Of a stretch of DNA of 64,000 nucleotides, positions 43,607 to 55,114 are shown piece by piece. Position 1 is the stretch's first letter; every line of letters begins with the position of its first letter. The DNA lies in assembly GCA_944472155.2 (NCBI GenBank), contig OX235272.1, forward strand, positions 2,464,354-2,528,353, written 5' to 3'. A model generated the notes under the pieces. The model had not been told where the DNA came from. It did not search any database and was given only the letters and a program-made list of their open reading frames with translations. The DNA comes from Trichobilharzia szidati. Lineage: Eukaryota > Platyhelminthes > Trematoda > Strigeidida > Schistosomatidae. Position numbers and translations under genes: made by a program.

Positions 43607-43845
43607 ACTTTTGACCTTATCGAATTTCTAACCATTTCTTCCTTTGTGCCGTTGGGTACTATGTAATTTAAAGCCGCTTCTGATTAATTATATCAATTAT
43701 GTCACCCCCTATTACTCAATAATAGACTACTATACATTTTAGGTAAATATGAACACGACTGTATGGCAGCCTCTGAAGATGATTTCATCGAAACGAATCT
43801 TTTCCTTGCTGAATTTATCTTTTAATTTCTTCATGAACAAATTAC
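43607..43845 (+). repeat. PLE gamma 3' terminal repeat
   Basis: It contains CTGAAGATGATTTCATCGAA (43773-43792), a short hairpin followed by GAAAC that resembles the HHR-derived motif of PLE termini, then TTTTCCTTGCTGAATTTATC. It is inverted relative to 41933-42152. Confidence 0.7.
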
Positions 43846-43847
43846 TA

Positions 43848-44270
43848 TTGTCTCCTTAGTTCCTAGACAAACATAGGGCTCCATTCACACGTCTCCACTG
43901 CGTTCCCTTCTCCGCCAACACATTCACCTGCCTCTACGTCTGTCCACGTGCTTTCATCTCCTCTTCACATTACCTCTTCCATTTCACCCCACCCTTTCAC
44001 TAGCTACCAACTCACCGATTCCCTTTCGGCTTCCATTCGAGCAATAGCCTGGTGTGTGATGTCACTCACTTGATGGTTTTCTTAGAGTATGGCCAATTCA
44101 CCTCCATTTCTTCCTGCAGATTTTTTGCACAATTAGTTCCTGCTGGGTTGGTTTGCTCATTGCCAGAGATCCCTATTGGTGATCTTTTCTGGCCACTCAT
44201 CTGATCTTGAGTGGTATTGAGTGAAGACAGCTGTTGATGAAGCTCTGTAGTCTGTTTGAAATGCCCTTCG
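43848..44270 (-). mobile_element. RTE subfamily 1, 3' end
   Basis: The tail (CTTAGTTCCTAGACAAACAT) is followed in reverse by the WRRSCEE region, PNGKRIG, RKKWRxIGHTLRKPSS and the SILxIR coding blocks, ending inside the LQSFINSC segment. No intact frame. Confidence 0.75.
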
Positions 44271-44340
44271 TGGAGTCGAAAGTGTGACGTAATAGTAAGT
44301 ACAAAAAGCTAAAGACATTAGGGGAAATCAAAAGAACTGA

Positions 44341-44440
44341 ACATAACTCCTCAATGGATGAAATTTTATTTTGATAAATCACACTGTGTTGTACAGTAAT
44401 ATTAACTGATGACGTTTCCGGCACAAATTATTGCTGGTGA
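44341..44440 (-). repeat. PLE alpha terminal repeat, solo
   Basis: It contains AATTTTATTTTGATAAATCA, CAGTAATATTAACTGATGAC and GTTTCCGGCACAAATTATTG. It is the same ~100-bp end as 5235-5345 and 16287-16385. Confidence 0.6.
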
Positions 44441-45889
44441 AATGCTACCTCAATTGGATATCTACAAACGTAAAATTCTGAACTTGTAAAGACAGAACAA
44501 CAAACTGCTTTCTGTAAAGTGTTGCTATGTAATGATAACACTTTTGCTCGTACGGTTAAGACGAATAACGAGTTACTGAGCATGTGACGTTGATATACGA
44601 GCTGTCCCCTTACTCATAACTATTCTCTGAGCTGGTTGGTTTAGATGTGGAGATTTCGTCGTTCTTCTGGACAACATCCCCTTTCAGGGCACGTTTTAGC
44701 ATAAAGTAAACTGATTTAAATTCTCCATGAATTTAATTATATAATGTAATTAAAATTGGCTTCTCAATTCATACTAGGATACAAAAACTAACTGTGTATG
44801 TTTATAAATAGTCCTTTAATACAAATTTATTGATTACTTTGACGTAAGAGATACTGTTTTCAACCCGTTTTCATCAAGAATTCAGCTGTATTTCATCAGT
44901 TTCTACACAATGTCAATCAGCTTTTATTATCTCATTGAAGATGTTTTTCATTTTCTCTATTTTACCCATGTGTATTTCACTGTGTGTGTGAGTGTTTCTA
45001 TGCGTGTTTGCTGTGTATTTGCTCATTTCGACTGATATTAGGTTATTCACTAGGAAAAATAGGTGGTTGCTGTTACTCTTTGTATTTATTCCTTTTCTTC
45101 GTGTCTCGTTCATTCAATCACTTTAGTGTAATTGACTGACTGCCATTGTATAAATAATAATAATAATATAAACTGGCAAATATACACAAGACCATTTATC
45201 CCAAAAGGCAGGATAGATAATAATTATAATGAAGATGTTTAACGTCAATAAGGCATTCTACGTAATTAGTATTTTGTTTTTGTTTGCGTTGCGTTGCCTT
45301 GAGTTGAGTTGCGTTTCACGCTGATTGCTTCCAGTAACATTTCTGGGAATAGAGATGGCTAGCGGAACAAATAAAACTCCAATGTTTTAGAGTATATTCT
45401 CTCAATTTAAGCAAAAATAAGAGTTCATTATAGAAAAATCCCCATTTAGACATTTAGAAAACAGAAAAATTGAGCGAAGAAATATTTACTTTTCAATTAG
45501 ATCCTCATATCTGGTTCCACTCTGATACATAAAGCATTTTTATTACAATGCACAACAGTTTACCTATCAAGTTGCGATATGTTTGTTAACAATAATTAGT
45601 CAGTGTCAAAATGTCAATGGGGTGATAACAAAATTAGAAGGTAGAAATGGTTACGACAAGTGGATTGCATAATGTATAATTTTGCAAAAATGAAGAGTAG
45701 TTAAGGAATAACCGTGTGCACGGGTTGATTATGTAACAGATTTTTGAAGAAAATAAAACGGTTTGGACACTGATAATTTGTAACTAAGGAAGAAGTGGTC
45801 AGAAAAAATAAAATAATTTGAACAATTGGGATTTTCATAATTCCTAAAGTTTTAGGGGGAGGGGGCGAAGTAGTCCGGTTTATATAATC
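44441..45889. other. unassigned AT-rich spacer
   Basis: A GTTGCGTTGCCTTGAGTTGA stretch near 45281-45320 is a short degenerate TTG(A/C)G repeat. Nothing else recognised. Confidence 0.45.
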
Positions 45890-46390
45890 ATGTAACGATG
45901 GCCAAGGTAAGGAAAATGGCTGTACAGATTTCTTCTGAACACACAGGTTTGACTTCTTCAGGTGGATTCCTATTGCTTCAGCTGTATGCAGAAGACGAAT
46001 TCATAAAGCAAAATTAAGATTAGTAGGAATGCGATAAATAATTTTAAATGAAGTATTAACGTCAACCTTATGCTCAGTATCAACAAGGTGTGCTAAAATA
46101 GAGCTACGTCCAGATCTTGTTTGTCCCTTGCTTAACCATGCTGGATGATGTTCGGAAATACAAGGATGAACCGGCGTAATTGTACGCTTGATGTAGCTGG
46201 CTCCGCAGCTGCAGTCAAACTGGTAGATACACACAGAAGAGGCAAATTTAGGTAGTTTATCCTTATTTCTCGTTGTCTCGTTGTCAAGAGACGACATACC
46301 TCTACAATGACAAGGTGTTTCCACTGCTAATTCAGTCACTGGGACGGGATTCACAGACTTATCAATTCAAACTTCTATCAATTCGCAATT
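45890..46390 (-). pseudogene. PLE gamma-type GIY-YIG endonuclease, C-terminal half
   Basis: The minus frame 46001-46354 reads CIYQFDCSCGASYI, HPCISEHHPAWLSKGQT, SSILAHLVDTEHKVDVNTSF and KIIYRIP, the GIY-YIG core with Y-x-x-F and SYI in place of SYIG. After a break the C-terminal AEAIGIHLKKSNLCVQKKSV is readable down to 45890. RT is absent. Confidence 0.75.
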
Positions 46391-47559
46391 TGTAGCGCCA
46401 ATGACAGCCAATATCATCGCCCCCACGCTTGATCCAGTGACCCTACTTCTCACTTCTTGAAATTACCCAAGTATGAACCTAATGCTTCCAGTGTCAGTCA
46501 ACTTTCAGCGTCACAACCTATTAAATCATTCCGTCTGAAATAATAGTGTCAAACACTTACAAATTCCTCAACTAATTTCCTTCAAGACTTTTGTATGAAA
46601 ATTCCAGTATAAAAAAATTTAATATTCGGAGATTAGTTTTAAGTACCAAATGAAAAGAAATTTGCGAAAGCGTTTGCAGGATCTACAGGACAGCAATGAA
46701 AGATTAATGTGATTTCATTTGAAATCTAAAGTATTTAGACCAAAAACTGGAGTCTACTTGTTACTTTTACTGGCGTCACCTGAAGAAATCAGCATAACTG
46801 GAAACTTCTCTTTGATTGTGACTGGCATAGAGATTAAGGTGAGCTAAGTATTTCATCAAGTCACACATACAAAATATCAAGTATCACTGGACCCCTCTTT
46901 AGTAGCTTAGACGTAAGTAGGCCGCCATGCGAAGTGGTTGTAGTACCTAAGATATTCTTATAGAATTAAAACTATTCGATAAGAAATCTTCAAAAATCGA
47001 TTGAAACAGTCATTGAAGGCTCCTTGGCTGTCAAATTTTATCTATGCGATTCTAATGAAATATTCCTTTTAAAGATAATCATTCAATAGTTTGGTGACAA
47101 CTCATAAACCTCGCAACCAGAGTAAATCAACATTGTCTTTACTTGTCAATAAATGGCTTCTTTATTGTCTAAGATTTTGAGATGGTTTAGCGACAGTCTG
47201 TCTGATTAGAACAGTGCCTGATGTGTGTTCACACCCCAGTGGGAATATTAGTTCATTCAGTTGTGAGTAAATAAAACATCTTCGTCCAAAGTTTCATTCT
47301 GGTAGCATTTCACGATATATGGTTTAACTAATCCATCATCCTTCTATGCTCTTCAAAGCTTTTCTTATGGCCACATTCAATTTGTAGTTAATAATTCATT
47401 ATAACTGCGCTTACATATCCATTTTGCACATTCTTTGCTTCCATTTCTTCAAAATTCGTCACACTTCTTAAGTGTCTAGCAGTAGTTTCCACTTGGTCAG
47501 ATTTTGTAAACTGTTACCTCCAACAATCTGTTGATTACTTCTTGGTTTTAGCTCACCAA
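46391..47559. other. unassigned spacer
   Basis: No recognisable coding or repeat sequence. Confidence 0.4.
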
Positions 47560-47705
47560 TCTATCTCTAGATATCACTTTTGCGTCATTACATCTGTGCT
47601 TTAACTCTCTCCACTCATTAATCAATAGTATTCTGTTTGACGTCTGAGAAGACAAAAATACAGTCTTTGAAGATGACTTCTTCGATAAAAAAACTTTTCT
47701 TCATC
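47560..47705 (+). repeat. PLE gamma-type terminal repeat
   Basis: CTTTGAAGATGACTTCTTCG and ACTTTTCTTCATCGAATTGC correspond to 43771-43815. No coding region accompanies it. Confidence 0.5.
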
Positions 47706-47767
47706 GAATTGCAACCAGTTCTAATCGAAATAAAAGATATAAAGTCGACTATTGATTACATAGTATA

Positions 47768-48065
47768 TTACAAGATTTCATCGTCGGGCGTGAGGACAAA
47801 TACTCGCCTTAGACATTGACTAGTGGTCGCACTACGTCTTGAATCTGCAGAAATTGGAATTCATAGGCTGACCATTGTATCGGGTCCCATTGGCTTAATG
47901 GTCTACAAGATCGCATTGTAACCAGAAGGTCCTAGGTTCCAACCCTGCCGGTGGTCGCGTACTGATGAAGAGTCCCAAACTAGGCTGACGAAACAGCTGT
48001 CCAGTACTCCCAGGTTTTGTGGTATTTCTGTAACGGATGTCAGCTCATGATGAAGTCCCCACAAA
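47768..48065 (+). mobile_element. hammerhead SINE family F2, near full-length
   Basis: The head has ATTGGAATTCATAGGCTGAC, box A (TTGGCTTAATGG) and box B (AGGTTCCAACCCT). The ribozyme follows at 47959-48007, then CCCAGGTTTTGTGG and TAACGGATGTCAGCTCATGA. It is the best copy for defining the family (about 300 bp). Confidence 0.75.
47959..48007 (+). ncRNA. hammerhead-like ribozyme (family F2)
   Basis: Stem I GTACTG (47959-47964) pairs fully with CAGTAC (48002-48007). The core is ATGAAGA (only C3 departs from CTGANGA). Stem II GTC...GAC has a CT insertion; GAAA; palindromic stem III ACAGCTGT; C at the cleavage position (48001). Confidence 0.6.
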
Positions 48066-48814
48066 TCATTACTTGAATTATATAGTATTTTTCACCGGAA
48101 AACAGAAATTCTAGTTTTCACTATTCTAAAGGTTTTTCATGTATAGTGATGTCGTTTAAGCTGAAGTTCAGATTTTGTTTCAGTCAATTGAACAGTCACG
48201 TTCAAATATGCGTAAACCTGAACGATTGAAGACTACATATGAGAAGGTTGGAGTTGAAATCTCTCGTAATCTGCACTAACTCCAGCTATGAGAATAAACA
48301 ACTCATTATAGCACATTTTTATCAGCTTAAGATATCAATACAGCATACTGAATATTGAGAAGTGATCCCTGAAACATTGACTCAGTGACCTTACTATAAC
48401 ATCAAAGCAAAGTGTGCCACTGTTGTTATGTGCATTTATGAATGAATGTCTTTGCAACACTTATCTGACGAGAAACCTTTTTGATGACACCTAAACATGT
48501 GTCAGTTACATTTCTGGGTGAAACAGCGTATTCACTCAATTATCCATACGTAGAAACCGTGAGCTTTAGAGCCAACCATGTGCGTGTGTGTGAAGGTTTA
48601 ACTTAGTTGAAATCTACGTATGCATGTATTGAACCTTGAATATCAAAGTTGAGTGTTTTCAACAAGTGGCTGAGAAAAGAAGTTGACTTTTCTGACTTTA
48701 TACCATGAAGGAAACTTTGAAATACTTTGCATTTCGTGGTGAGCATACCCCACCGTATCAGCTGTGACTCATCCAGTGATTGTATTGTTCGTTGTCATCA
48801 TACTCTCTTCAGTT
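48066..48814. other. unassigned spacer
   Basis: Nothing recognised. Confidence 0.4.
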
Positions 48815-49005
48815 TCCAATGGACTATGAGGCTTCAGCAGCACTTCTCCATTTCATCTCGTTTTCTACAACTTCCACTAACTGGCTCCACGAATTCCCAA
48901 AAGCCTCATCTCACCCTCACACGATCTCCTGCAAATCACTCTTAGACTTCCAACATGGTCGTCTCCCATTGGAGTCCAACTTGAGGTCCTGAAGCGTGAC
49001 ATTAA
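48815..49005 (-). mobile_element. RTE-like 3' end, strongly diverged
   Basis: The GGCTTCAGCAGCACTTCTCC block and ACACGATCTCCTGCAAATCA, CGTCTCCCATTGGAGTCCAA parallel the tail and RTWRR-type region of the RTE copies at about 70 percent by eye. No frame is open. Confidence 0.5.
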
Positions 49006-49511
49006 GGGATTTTAAATATGCAGGGGGTACAGAAAGCTACATCTGTATTCAGCAGTCCACCGGAATGTCCACAGAAATGTCTGACATGCAGCATTAAAAG
49101 TTTAAGGAAACCAGGAAGTCTATGAAAGTATACGATAATCTCTGTATACCTGAGGGTGTATTTCATTGTGGGGTTTTTACTTCGTAGATTTTTCTAACTC
49201 CTCTCTTATATCTTATTTACTTGTGAATATCGGCTGGTCGTTTTCCAGCTATGAAACAATAACAGAAAATATTTTATTTCCTTGAGAGATGTAGTTACTC
49301 TAGTGAAAAAATTAAACAAAAAGCATACTTGAGTCAACGAATACTATCAAAGAACAGTTACTATCTAACACCCTTATTTATTAGGAAGAAAATATTTCAG
49401 AAACACAATAAATACAAATTTTGACATCAGCAAAACTGTTGTTCAGGAATTTAAAAGCCAACGTATCAAGGACCATTGAATGAAGTTCGCAGTTTACTCG
49501 TAAATTCCAAG
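49006..49511. other. unassigned AT-rich spacer
   Basis: Nothing recognised. Confidence 0.4.
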
Positions 49512-49520
49512 ATTTTACAT

Positions 49521-50790
49521 TATTATTACTATTGTTTCCTTTAATTCCTAGAGGAACATAGGGCTTCAGCCGTGCGTCTCCATTGCGTTCGGTTCTCCGC
49601 TAGAGTCTTCACCTGGCTCCATGTCTGCACACACTTTTTCATCTCCTCTTCACATCACCTCCTCCAAGTCAACCACACTCGCACTGACGACCAGCTCGCC
49701 GCTTCCAATACAGTCGGGTTCCACTCGAGCGATGGCTTGTCTAGTGCTGTCACTTGATAGTTTCCTCAGAGAATGGCCAGCCAATCCATCTCCATTTCTT
49801 CCTGCTTATTTGTTTCACAATCGGTTCCTGTTTGGTTGGTTCGCTCCCAGAGGTTCCTGTTGCTGACATTTCCTCGCCATCTGATCTTGAGTATTGAGGG
49901 AAGACAGGTGTTGATGAAGGTCTGTAGTTTGTTTGAGATGCTTTTTATGACGCACTGGCCAAGTCTCTGATCCGTTTGTTAAGTAGCACTGACTTCACAT
50001 TGGAGTTGAAAATCCGGATCTTATTTTTGATGCTGAGTGCTGTTGACTTCCACACAGACTTGAGAGTAGTGAGAGCTTGTCTTACTTTTCCGATTCTTGC
50101 TTTGATATCCTCGTCAGTTCCGCTGGCCTGTAGTTGAGACGATGCTTCCCAGGTAGGTAAAGGAGGTTGTTTCTTTCAGTTTCCTCCTGTTTATCCTGAT
50201 CGTTGTCTGTTGTTGTTGTTGTTGGCGAGGAATCTTCATCACCTCTGTTTTATCTATGTTCACCTGAAGTGAAGTCCTATGTTTGATGCTTCTTCTGCTA
50301 ACTTGTTGCTTTTCGCTTGCATATCTTCCAGTTTGTGGGAAATCAGACATATATCGTCGGCGAAGTCCAGATCCTCCAAGTTTTTTGTGTGAGTCCATTT
50401 TATGCCTGATTCCTCATTGCACTCTGTTTGCCACTTTATCCAATCTACTGCAATCAGGAAAATCATTGGCAATAGTAGGCAGCCAGCTTGTCTTACTCCC
50501 GTCTTCACTTCGAAGGATTCCGTAAGTTCCCAGTTGTGGATTACTTGACATGCAGCATTGTCGTACAGCTGTTGGATGAGATGTATAATTGTCGGCGGCA
50601 CCCCGTAGTAGCGAAGAAGTTTCGAAATCACCTCTCGATCGACGCTGTCAAAGGCCTTTCCAAAGTCGATGAAGTTGAGATATAGAGGTGACTGCCATTC
50701 CAGGCTTTGTTCAATGATGATCCGTAATGTGGCGATCTGATCAATGCATGACTTGTTTCTCCTGAGTGCAGCTCGTTCCGGTCGATTTAC
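49521..50790 (-). mobile_element. RTE subfamily 1, 5'-truncated copy with target-site duplication
   Basis: Minus strand from RTE RT (DRPERAALRRNKSCIDQI region) through FGKAFDSVDREVISKLLRYY, GVRQAGCLLLPMIFLIAVDW and LDFADDICLISHKLEDMQ (FADD intact, 50260-50631) to the thumb and C-terminus. It ends with CTTTAATTCCTAGAGGAACA reversed and ATT repeats. ATTTTACAT at 49512-49520 and 50791-50799 is a 9-bp duplication. Confidence 0.85.
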
Positions 50791-50954
50791 ATTTTACATA
50801 AATGCTTAAAACTCTATAATACCAGTTGACTGAGATGAGTTAGCTGTACACCACTTGCACCAATCAGTAGTGAATGCTAGCCAAATTGAAGTGATGTAAA
50901 CATCGGGCGGGCGTTTTCCTCATTTGGAGTGAAGTTCTGTAGGGTAGTGTGTCT

Positions 50955-51170
50955 TGTTTGACTTAGATCAGGAAGCCGAATCTGTTCAAACTAACCGAAT
51001 TCCCACTAGTTACTTGAGGCGAACAGGCCTCACACCTAGTCTAAACTTACTGCAGGCTAGTAAAGTACGCAAGGTTTGGGAATGTATCAGCCGAGAATCG
51101 AACCCCGGACCGCGTGCATGGTTGGCCAAAGACTGTTCTACTGGTGAACCCCTCCTTGCAAGAAGATACC
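50955..51170 (-). repeat. tRNA-derived SINE
   Basis: On the minus strand: GGGGTTCACCAGTAGAACAG (box A region), GGCCAACCATGCACGCGGTC and box B (GGGGTTCGATTCTCGG). The 3' half differs from family T, so it may be a related family. Confidence 0.6.
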
Positions 51171-51455
51171 TAATTCATGTATATATACACAATTCAAAAA
51201 ACGCATATGATTTTTTATGCAAGCAACTGTGAAGCTTGATTTTCATTTACAATGGCGTCATTTTTTCTCCAGACTAAACCTTATATTAATAATCAAAATT
51301 TAACAATGCAATCTATTCCAGCAGACATTTGTAACAGTGGGGAAAACTATCTCTATTAAATCCTTCTACTAGACTATTTCACAAAAAGATATCAGAATAA
51401 TTTCAGTTAAGATTTGGTCACAAAACAAAAATATACTTAGGTAATCTTTAAAATG

Positions 51456-51530
51456 GACACGTATTTGACAGCCATCTCGTCCTAGATTTGGACTCTTCAG
51501 CCGTACGCACCCATAACGTACACTATGATC
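51456..51530 (-). mobile_element. hammerhead SINE family F2, inverted member
   Basis: The minus-strand ribozyme region (51461-51506) has core CTGAAGA (full consensus), stem II GTCC/GGAC, GAGA in place of GAAA, and stem III decayed to ATGGCTGT. It faces the plus copy at 51590. Confidence 0.6.
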
Positions 51531-51589
51531 ACAGTCGTTAACCAATCACTTACTGGTTTAGAGTTCAGTGAACTATGAATTCTAAATTC

Positions 51590-51700
51590 TGTGAATTCGT
51601 TAGGTGATGAAGAGTCTTAATACAGGACGAAACAGCTGTCTAATACACTTCCTGGTTTTCACTGATTCTCTAAATGAAATCAGCTATTGACGCAGTCTAC
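51590..51700 (+). mobile_element. hammerhead SINE family F2, 3' fragment
   Basis: TGATGAAGAGTC, an AATACAGGAC stem II partner, GAAA, palindromic ACAGCTGT and C, then CTTCCTGGTTTTCACTGATT. Core C3 is replaced. Confidence 0.6.
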
Positions 51701-51894
51701 AATGAAATTAAATACAGGTGCCTACAAAACTCGAAATCTAATTGTAGATATAAACATACAGAGTGATGTAAACTTTTCCCTAGTATAATGCGCAATATAT
51801 CTAGTTCGGCGTTAGCTCATCCCACACTGGAGACAAATATTATTAGCCCTCCCATGATAAAACATAAATTAAACTAAACAAGATTAAATTTATG

Positions 51895-52490
51895 ATATAT
51901 TTAATTTCCAAAAGAATAGACACGGAACAAAGAGAACTCTTTTCGATAAATTCATCATCAGGTTCTGCAATTATATATACATTATAATGAATGAATGAAT
52001 TAGTCTTATGAACAACATTATTGTTGTTTAAATAACATAAAATCAATAATATTGATAAATTACAGCTGAACAGCATCAACATAAAATAAACTGAATGTCA
52101 GAAGAATTAGGAAAGGTAATGGTACAAATTCATGAGTTTATAGTCTCTACTGAGGGCCAGGGCAGTAGTAGGGGCTGGACTTGTTTCTTTTGGACACAGA
52201 GCACTGGTTGTTTGAGGCGAATTGCAATAGCCTCTGCTGTTCGAAGCAAGCGGTGCTTCGACGATTTTGGTAGTTTGTTAGGCACCCGGTATATTATGGG
52301 GAAGGATTCTTCTACGCTGGCTTTGTGACCGGTTTGCACCAGATGGTCTAATATCGAGCTGTTAATAGTTTTAACTACACCTTTACTTAGCCATAGTGGG
52401 AGATGTTCTCGAGCACGAAAAATCAAGTTCCTAGAGTAATGGCCAACATAACTCGCTCCACAAGCGCAGTTGAATTGATAAATACAATTT
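51895..52490 (-). pseudogene. PLE beta: GIY-YIG C-terminus, 3' UTR and terminal repeat
   Basis: On the minus strand the endonuclease reads FNCACGASYVGHYSR, REHLPLWLSKGVVK, SSILDHLVQTGHKA and AEAIAIRLKQPVLCVQ, open from about 52490 to 52130. YVG stands in for YIG. The 3' UTR and terminal repeat extend to 51895. It is a cleaner paralogue of 1130-1555. Confidence 0.75.
51925..51965 (-). ncRNA. hammerhead-like motif in PLE beta terminus
   Basis: Stem I GAAC/GTTC (4 bp), core CTGATGA, GAA and self-complementary stem III AAGAGTTCTCTT; the cleavage-position base is U. All core bases fit, but the ten bases at the stem II position (TGAATTTATC) pair badly. Seen with compensating changes in the copy at 1979-2019. 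Confidence 0.45.
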
Positions 52491-52944
52491 CATTTTGTAA
52501 TTTATTTAAACAAATATATATACGCATATAAATTGTATCAAATTAAATTTCACTTCTGTGTTACCTTCAGGCAAATCTTGAGTGTACAGTGAAATGACGA
52601 TAAATATCAGAATCCCTATTCACCACGTGCTTTTGATAAAATTATTTCTCCACTGAACTGAACTGATCTGATCTGAAAAATTAATGTCCTTTTAATGAAA
52701 TTCTTCAATCATCAGTAAGCAAAGAAGGTCAAATAAGATAGATAGATAGATGATAGATAAATTGATGGATTTATCACGAGCACTGCTTAAATTGATAATT
52801 TAGAAGCTCTGAAAAAGTCATGCAAAGAACGTTGTTTTTTTTCAAAAGTTGAGGATACTCAACACTAAGATTATTATAAAAAGATAAAAGCTTTAACTGT
52901 CCTAAAAATTAAACTATTACGAATACTTATTAAAAACAATACGA
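52491..52944. other. unassigned, with GATA microsatellite
   Basis: A GATAGATAGATAGATGATAG run lies at about 52736-52760. Nothing else recognised. Confidence 0.5.
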
Positions 52945-54160
52945 TTCTAAGTACTCTAGCTATGGTGGAGGTATGTAGACGACACATTCACTGTACTTAG
53001 ACCACAAGATATAGATAGGTTTTTCGGACACATCAACTCGAAGGTTGAAGCAATTCAATTCACTTGTGAATTGGAAAATCTGGAAGGGGAGCTCCCAATG
53101 TTAGATTGTAACGTAATGAGGAAAGAAGATGGGAAGGTAAACACTAGTGTTTACAGGAAACCCACACACTCCAACAGATATTTGGACTTCCGATCATCCC
53201 ATCCTATGTCAGTAAAAATAGGATTGTTGAAATGTTTAAATGACAGAGCACAAAAATTAAGTAGTACCAAAGAAAATCTAAAACAGGAACTGATACACAT
53301 AAAAGAAGCCTTAAAACTTAATAATTACCCGGATAAATTAGTCAAGAAATATGTAAGGAAATGTAAAAATATAATAAATAATGATGGTAGCGATAGTGAT
53401 AATAACAATAATAATGATAATGATAATAGTGATAATAATTATAATATTAATGACGACACCAACAATAAGAATCTAAATCATCAGTAGTAATTCCATACAA
53501 GGAAGGAACCTCGGAAGCTTTACGCAGAATTCTTAACAAGGCAGGAATAAAAATGGCATTCAAACCCACAAACTCAATTAGAAACAAGCTTTGTCGGTTA
53601 AAGGATCCTGTAGAGCCCTTGAAACAAAACAATTTAGTTTATCTAATACCCTGCAATGATTGTCAAGTCAAATACATTGGTCAAACTAGTGGAACAGGGG
53701 CAGTCAGACTAGCTGAACATAAAAACTTAGCAAAATCTAGATTGGTTGACCCGAATAAGATAAGAAATCTAGAGCATAGTTCAGCTATAGCACTACATGC
53801 AGTTACACACAACCATACAATAGGATGGATGGGATAGGATGACAGTTTTAAAATCTAATGTCACAGGGTATAGGGAGAGATTGATAACGGAAGCTTTGTT
53901 TATCGAATCAACTACAAATACATGTAACAGGAATGATTTATCACCTGTCCAGTCGGATATCTGGAAAATTCTACTACCACGCCTACGACGACAAATAGGA
54001 GAGAACAAAGAAAACTATAAAACTAAAGTCTCGAAGTCGTGTGATTATAATTGATATGATTATGAACAGTAAATTTTGGTTAATAACGTCATCCAGTAAA
54101 TAATACTGTTTCACTGTGTGATACATCTCATGAACAAACTAATATGGAACTAGCTATTTC
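52945..54160 (+). pseudogene. PLE alpha-prime: RT motif C to GIY-YIG and terminal repeat
   Basis: The plus strand encodes LWWRYVDDTFTVL (motif C as YVDD), LEGELPMLDC, VYRKPTHSNRYLDF, YPDKLVKKYVRK and an Asn/Asp-rich stretch (53392-53463) derived from a GATAAT microsatellite. After a 1-base loss near 53469 a second frame has IPYKEGTSEALRRILNKAG, LVYLIPCNDCQVKYIGQTSG and VRLAEHKN, and after another indel (near 53830) RERLITEALFIESTTNTC. Signature residues of GIY-YIG are intact; two frameshifts kill it. 5' truncated like the other PLEs here. Confidence 0.85.
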
Positions 54161-54264
54161 AGTTAGTATCAATGTAAATTTTGTCACGAACTTGCGCACG
54201 AGTTAGGGAATCATTGATAACAGGAAGCAATAGACGGTTTTTCAGTGATAGTTTGAAGTTGTTT

Positions 54265-54350
54265 AGACCTCATCGTCAACCGGAGATAGAACTCAGGACC
54301 TTCAGGTCACGAAGTCAGACTGCTGGCATTTCAGTATGCCATGAATTATA
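54265..54350 (-). repeat. possible tRNA-like SINE remnant
   Basis: The minus strand has GAGTTCTATCTCC (box-B-like) and a GCCAGCAGTCTGACTTCGTG anticodon-arm-like stretch. Weak. The remainder of 54161-54529 shows nothing. Confidence 0.3.
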
Positions 54351-55096
54351 GCTTTTCTTACTTCGTGACATAGGCCTACCGCCACAAATGCCAGTGATCA
54401 CTTTGTATCGAATTACGATGGCATACGCAGTACCAAGTCCGGTACCACAAGCATCACAGAATATGTGGTCTGCGTGATACCATAAATGGTGATGAAGATA
54501 GCAGGGTTAAATGCATAGAACTATACACTACTGACTGATTGAGATGAGCCTGCCTGTCTGTTTTCGACATAGAACTTTGCACATATGTGTGGCAGTTCAA
54601 GTCACCACACTCCATGTAGCACACAAAGCAAGAGAAGAAAGTAAGAGAAATGCATATCAGAGACAGTAAACAGAGGCGTGAGACAAAGGTATAGTGATAA
54701 CGAAGAACAAAACAGTTTCATTGGAAATCAGAAGTCACAAGGAGTGGATGCATCTGCGCCAGCCATTGAGAACGATTTTGAGCCATGTCACCAATTGTTT
54801 CCAACCATTGGTTTTTACCGTCCCAAGGACCCCAACCAGGAAGTCTACGCCTCCCTACGTGGCTGGCTTAAACTAACTGTTGTGGATTTCATTGACTGGT
54901 GCCATGTTCTCGTTTGACTGCCACTAGCTCTTTTCCAGCCTGACCCTATATCAGCTAACATTGCCCATTGTCGAGGAAGGCGATAGCTACGCTAGGCATA
55001 TGTAACACATGTCCTAACCGTCTCATTCGATGTAATTTCACAGCCTCGTCGATTGATTTCCCCGCCTTACCTAGCACTCGACCGATGCCTAACCTC

Positions 55097-55114
55097 AATA
55101 TTGCTCAACTTATT
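55097..55114. repeat. 18-bp target-site duplication, left
   Basis: AATATTGCTCAACTTATT is repeated exactly at 55742-55759. Between the two copies lies sequence foreign to LINE P, and the LINE P reading continues across once one copy is removed. Confidence 0.85.

Larger units (their letters stand above)
42153..43845 (+). mobile_element. PLE gamma, longest copy
   Basis: It holds RT from the motif-A region onward, the linker, the GIY-YIG endonuclease, a 3' UTR and the terminal repeat. The N-terminal RT part is missing: the 5' end is replaced by an inverted terminal repeat (41933-42152). An RTE copy begins three bases after it. Confidence 0.8.

Noticed and set aside
43773..43800. Functional hammerhead in the PLE gamma terminus
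   Set aside because: CTGAAGA and GAAA are present, but the hairpin GATG/CATC uses core bases, leaving no proper stem II, and stem I pairing is not evident.
53392..53463. Functional Asp/Asn-rich acidic domain
   Set aside because: It is a decoded microsatellite inside a frameshifted pseudogene; length differs between copies.
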